Assembly: GCA_905197955.1 (NCBI GenBank)
Contig: CAJKAR010000089.1
Location: 1 to 6,311, forward strand
Reading direction: 5' to 3'
From: an uncultured Lentisphaeria bacterium
GTDB lineage: Bacteria > Verrucomicrobiota > Lentisphaeria > Victivallales > UBA1829
DNA: 6,311 bases
Numbering within the stretch: the stretch's first letter is position 1; each line of letters opens with the position of its first letter. A program made the position numbers and the translations under genes. This document shows, in pieces, positions 6,108 to 6,311 of this stretch. The notes beneath the pieces were generated by a model, which was not told the DNA's origin, ran no database searches, and worked only from the letters and a program-made list of their open reading frames with translations.

Positions 6108-6182
6108 TCAATTTCCCAAGATTTTTCGCATAATTGCGGACGCCAGTATTTCTGCGATTTTTTCCAATGCCTTTTTATCCAT
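6108..6182 (-). CDS. 24-residue mini-protein upstream of DUF2924
   Basis: An ATG at 6182 opens a 24-residue frame (MDKKALEKIAEILASAIMRK, then ILGN) ending in TGA. It has a strong ribosome site, AGGAG at 6195-6191, eight bases before the ATG. Its first eight bases overlap the end of the preceding gene as ATGGATAA, a layout typical of coupled translation. The peptide is predicted to be one amphipathic helix with alternating Lys/Glu and Leu/Ile/Ala faces. It has no recognisable family. It may be a functional small protein of the recombinase module or a leader that keeps ribosomes moving towards DUF2924, 82 bases downstream. Confidence 0.55.
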   Translation of the reverse strand: MDKKALEKIAEILASAIMRKILGN

Positions 6183-6311
6183 TCTTCTGTCTCCTGAGTT
6201 CGGAAAGTTTGAGTCTGCCGTTTTGAGGAATCCCGCCAGGGCGTTTGTCGGAAAGGCGGATCATCGGCTTGCGGTCGAGCTTCGCGGGAAGCGTCTCGGG
6301 CAGAGACGCGC
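6175..6311 (-). CDS. 3' end of an unidentified gene, cut by the window edge
   Basis: The frame read from 6309 gives 44 residues, starting ASLPETLPAKLDRKPMIRLS and ending KLSELRRQKNG before TAA at 6177-6175. The gene starts beyond the right edge, so its length is unknown. The tail is rich in Lys, Arg and Pro and looks like a flexible basic C-terminus that could contact nucleic acid. Its stop overlaps the start of the 24-residue mini-gene, so it is probably the first visible member of the recombinase operon. No family could be recognised from this short tail. Confidence 0.5.
   Translation of the reverse strand, partial: ASLPETLPAKLDRKPMIRLSDKRPGGIPQNGRLKLSELRRQKNG

Noticed and set aside
1..6311. 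CRISPR array, rRNA or tRNA genes, insertion-sequence ends
   Set aside because: No regularly spaced repeats, no tRNA cloverleaf or TTC-arm motif, no rRNA-like blocks and no transposase gene were seen on either strand.

Overview
The window looks like accessory DNA built from three blocks of different character. I cannot name the organism from sequence alone. The left ~950 bases are AT-rich: two sampled 60-base lines inside the 252-797 gene are 35-40% GC, with Firmicute-like codon use. From about position 985 the DNA is GC-rich: two sampled lines in 1681-2460 are 63-70% GC. The recombinase block on the right is intermediate (47% and 60% in two lines). The mix suggests horizontal assembly of parts. 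A Gram-negative gut or sediment anaerobe, for example near Lentisphaerota, is a guess for the right-hand blocks and not something the sequence proves.

Left block (1-~985, plus strand): a short unidentified reading frame or gene remnant (28-210), a complete small P-loop nucleotide-binding/kinase-like protein (252-797), and a 223-base gap. The end of that gap may hold the start of a broken Crp/Fnr-type regulator (about 904-990).

Middle block (1021-3344, minus strand): a compact translesion-synthesis operon transcribed right to left. It has a sigma70-type promoter (TTGCAA, 17-base spacer, TATCTT), then a UmuD-type self-cleaving peptidase, a flavin-reductase-family protein, and a UmuC-type Y-family polymerase. 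The three genes are joined by a one-base gap and a 4-base ATGA overlap. UmuD and UmuC keep all key residues, at the same residue numbers as the E. coli proteins where I can compare. The flavoprotein gene between umuD and umuC is the unusual part. Upstream of the promoter lies a cluster of inverted repeats (3437-3534) that may be operators.

Right block (3643-6311, minus strand): an operon running from the window edge towards the middle. It contains the 3' end of an unidentified gene, a 24-residue mini-gene overlapping its stop, a DUF2924 protein, and a 638-residue large serine recombinase. The recombinase start overlaps the DUF2924 stop (TAATG). The recombinase has a zinc ribbon, a coiled coil and a ParB/KorB-like helix-turn-helix at its C-terminus. 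A clear intrinsic terminator (3643-3676) closes this operon, so the umu operon should depend on its own promoter. This module probably belongs to an integrated mobile element or prophage that continues beyond the right edge.
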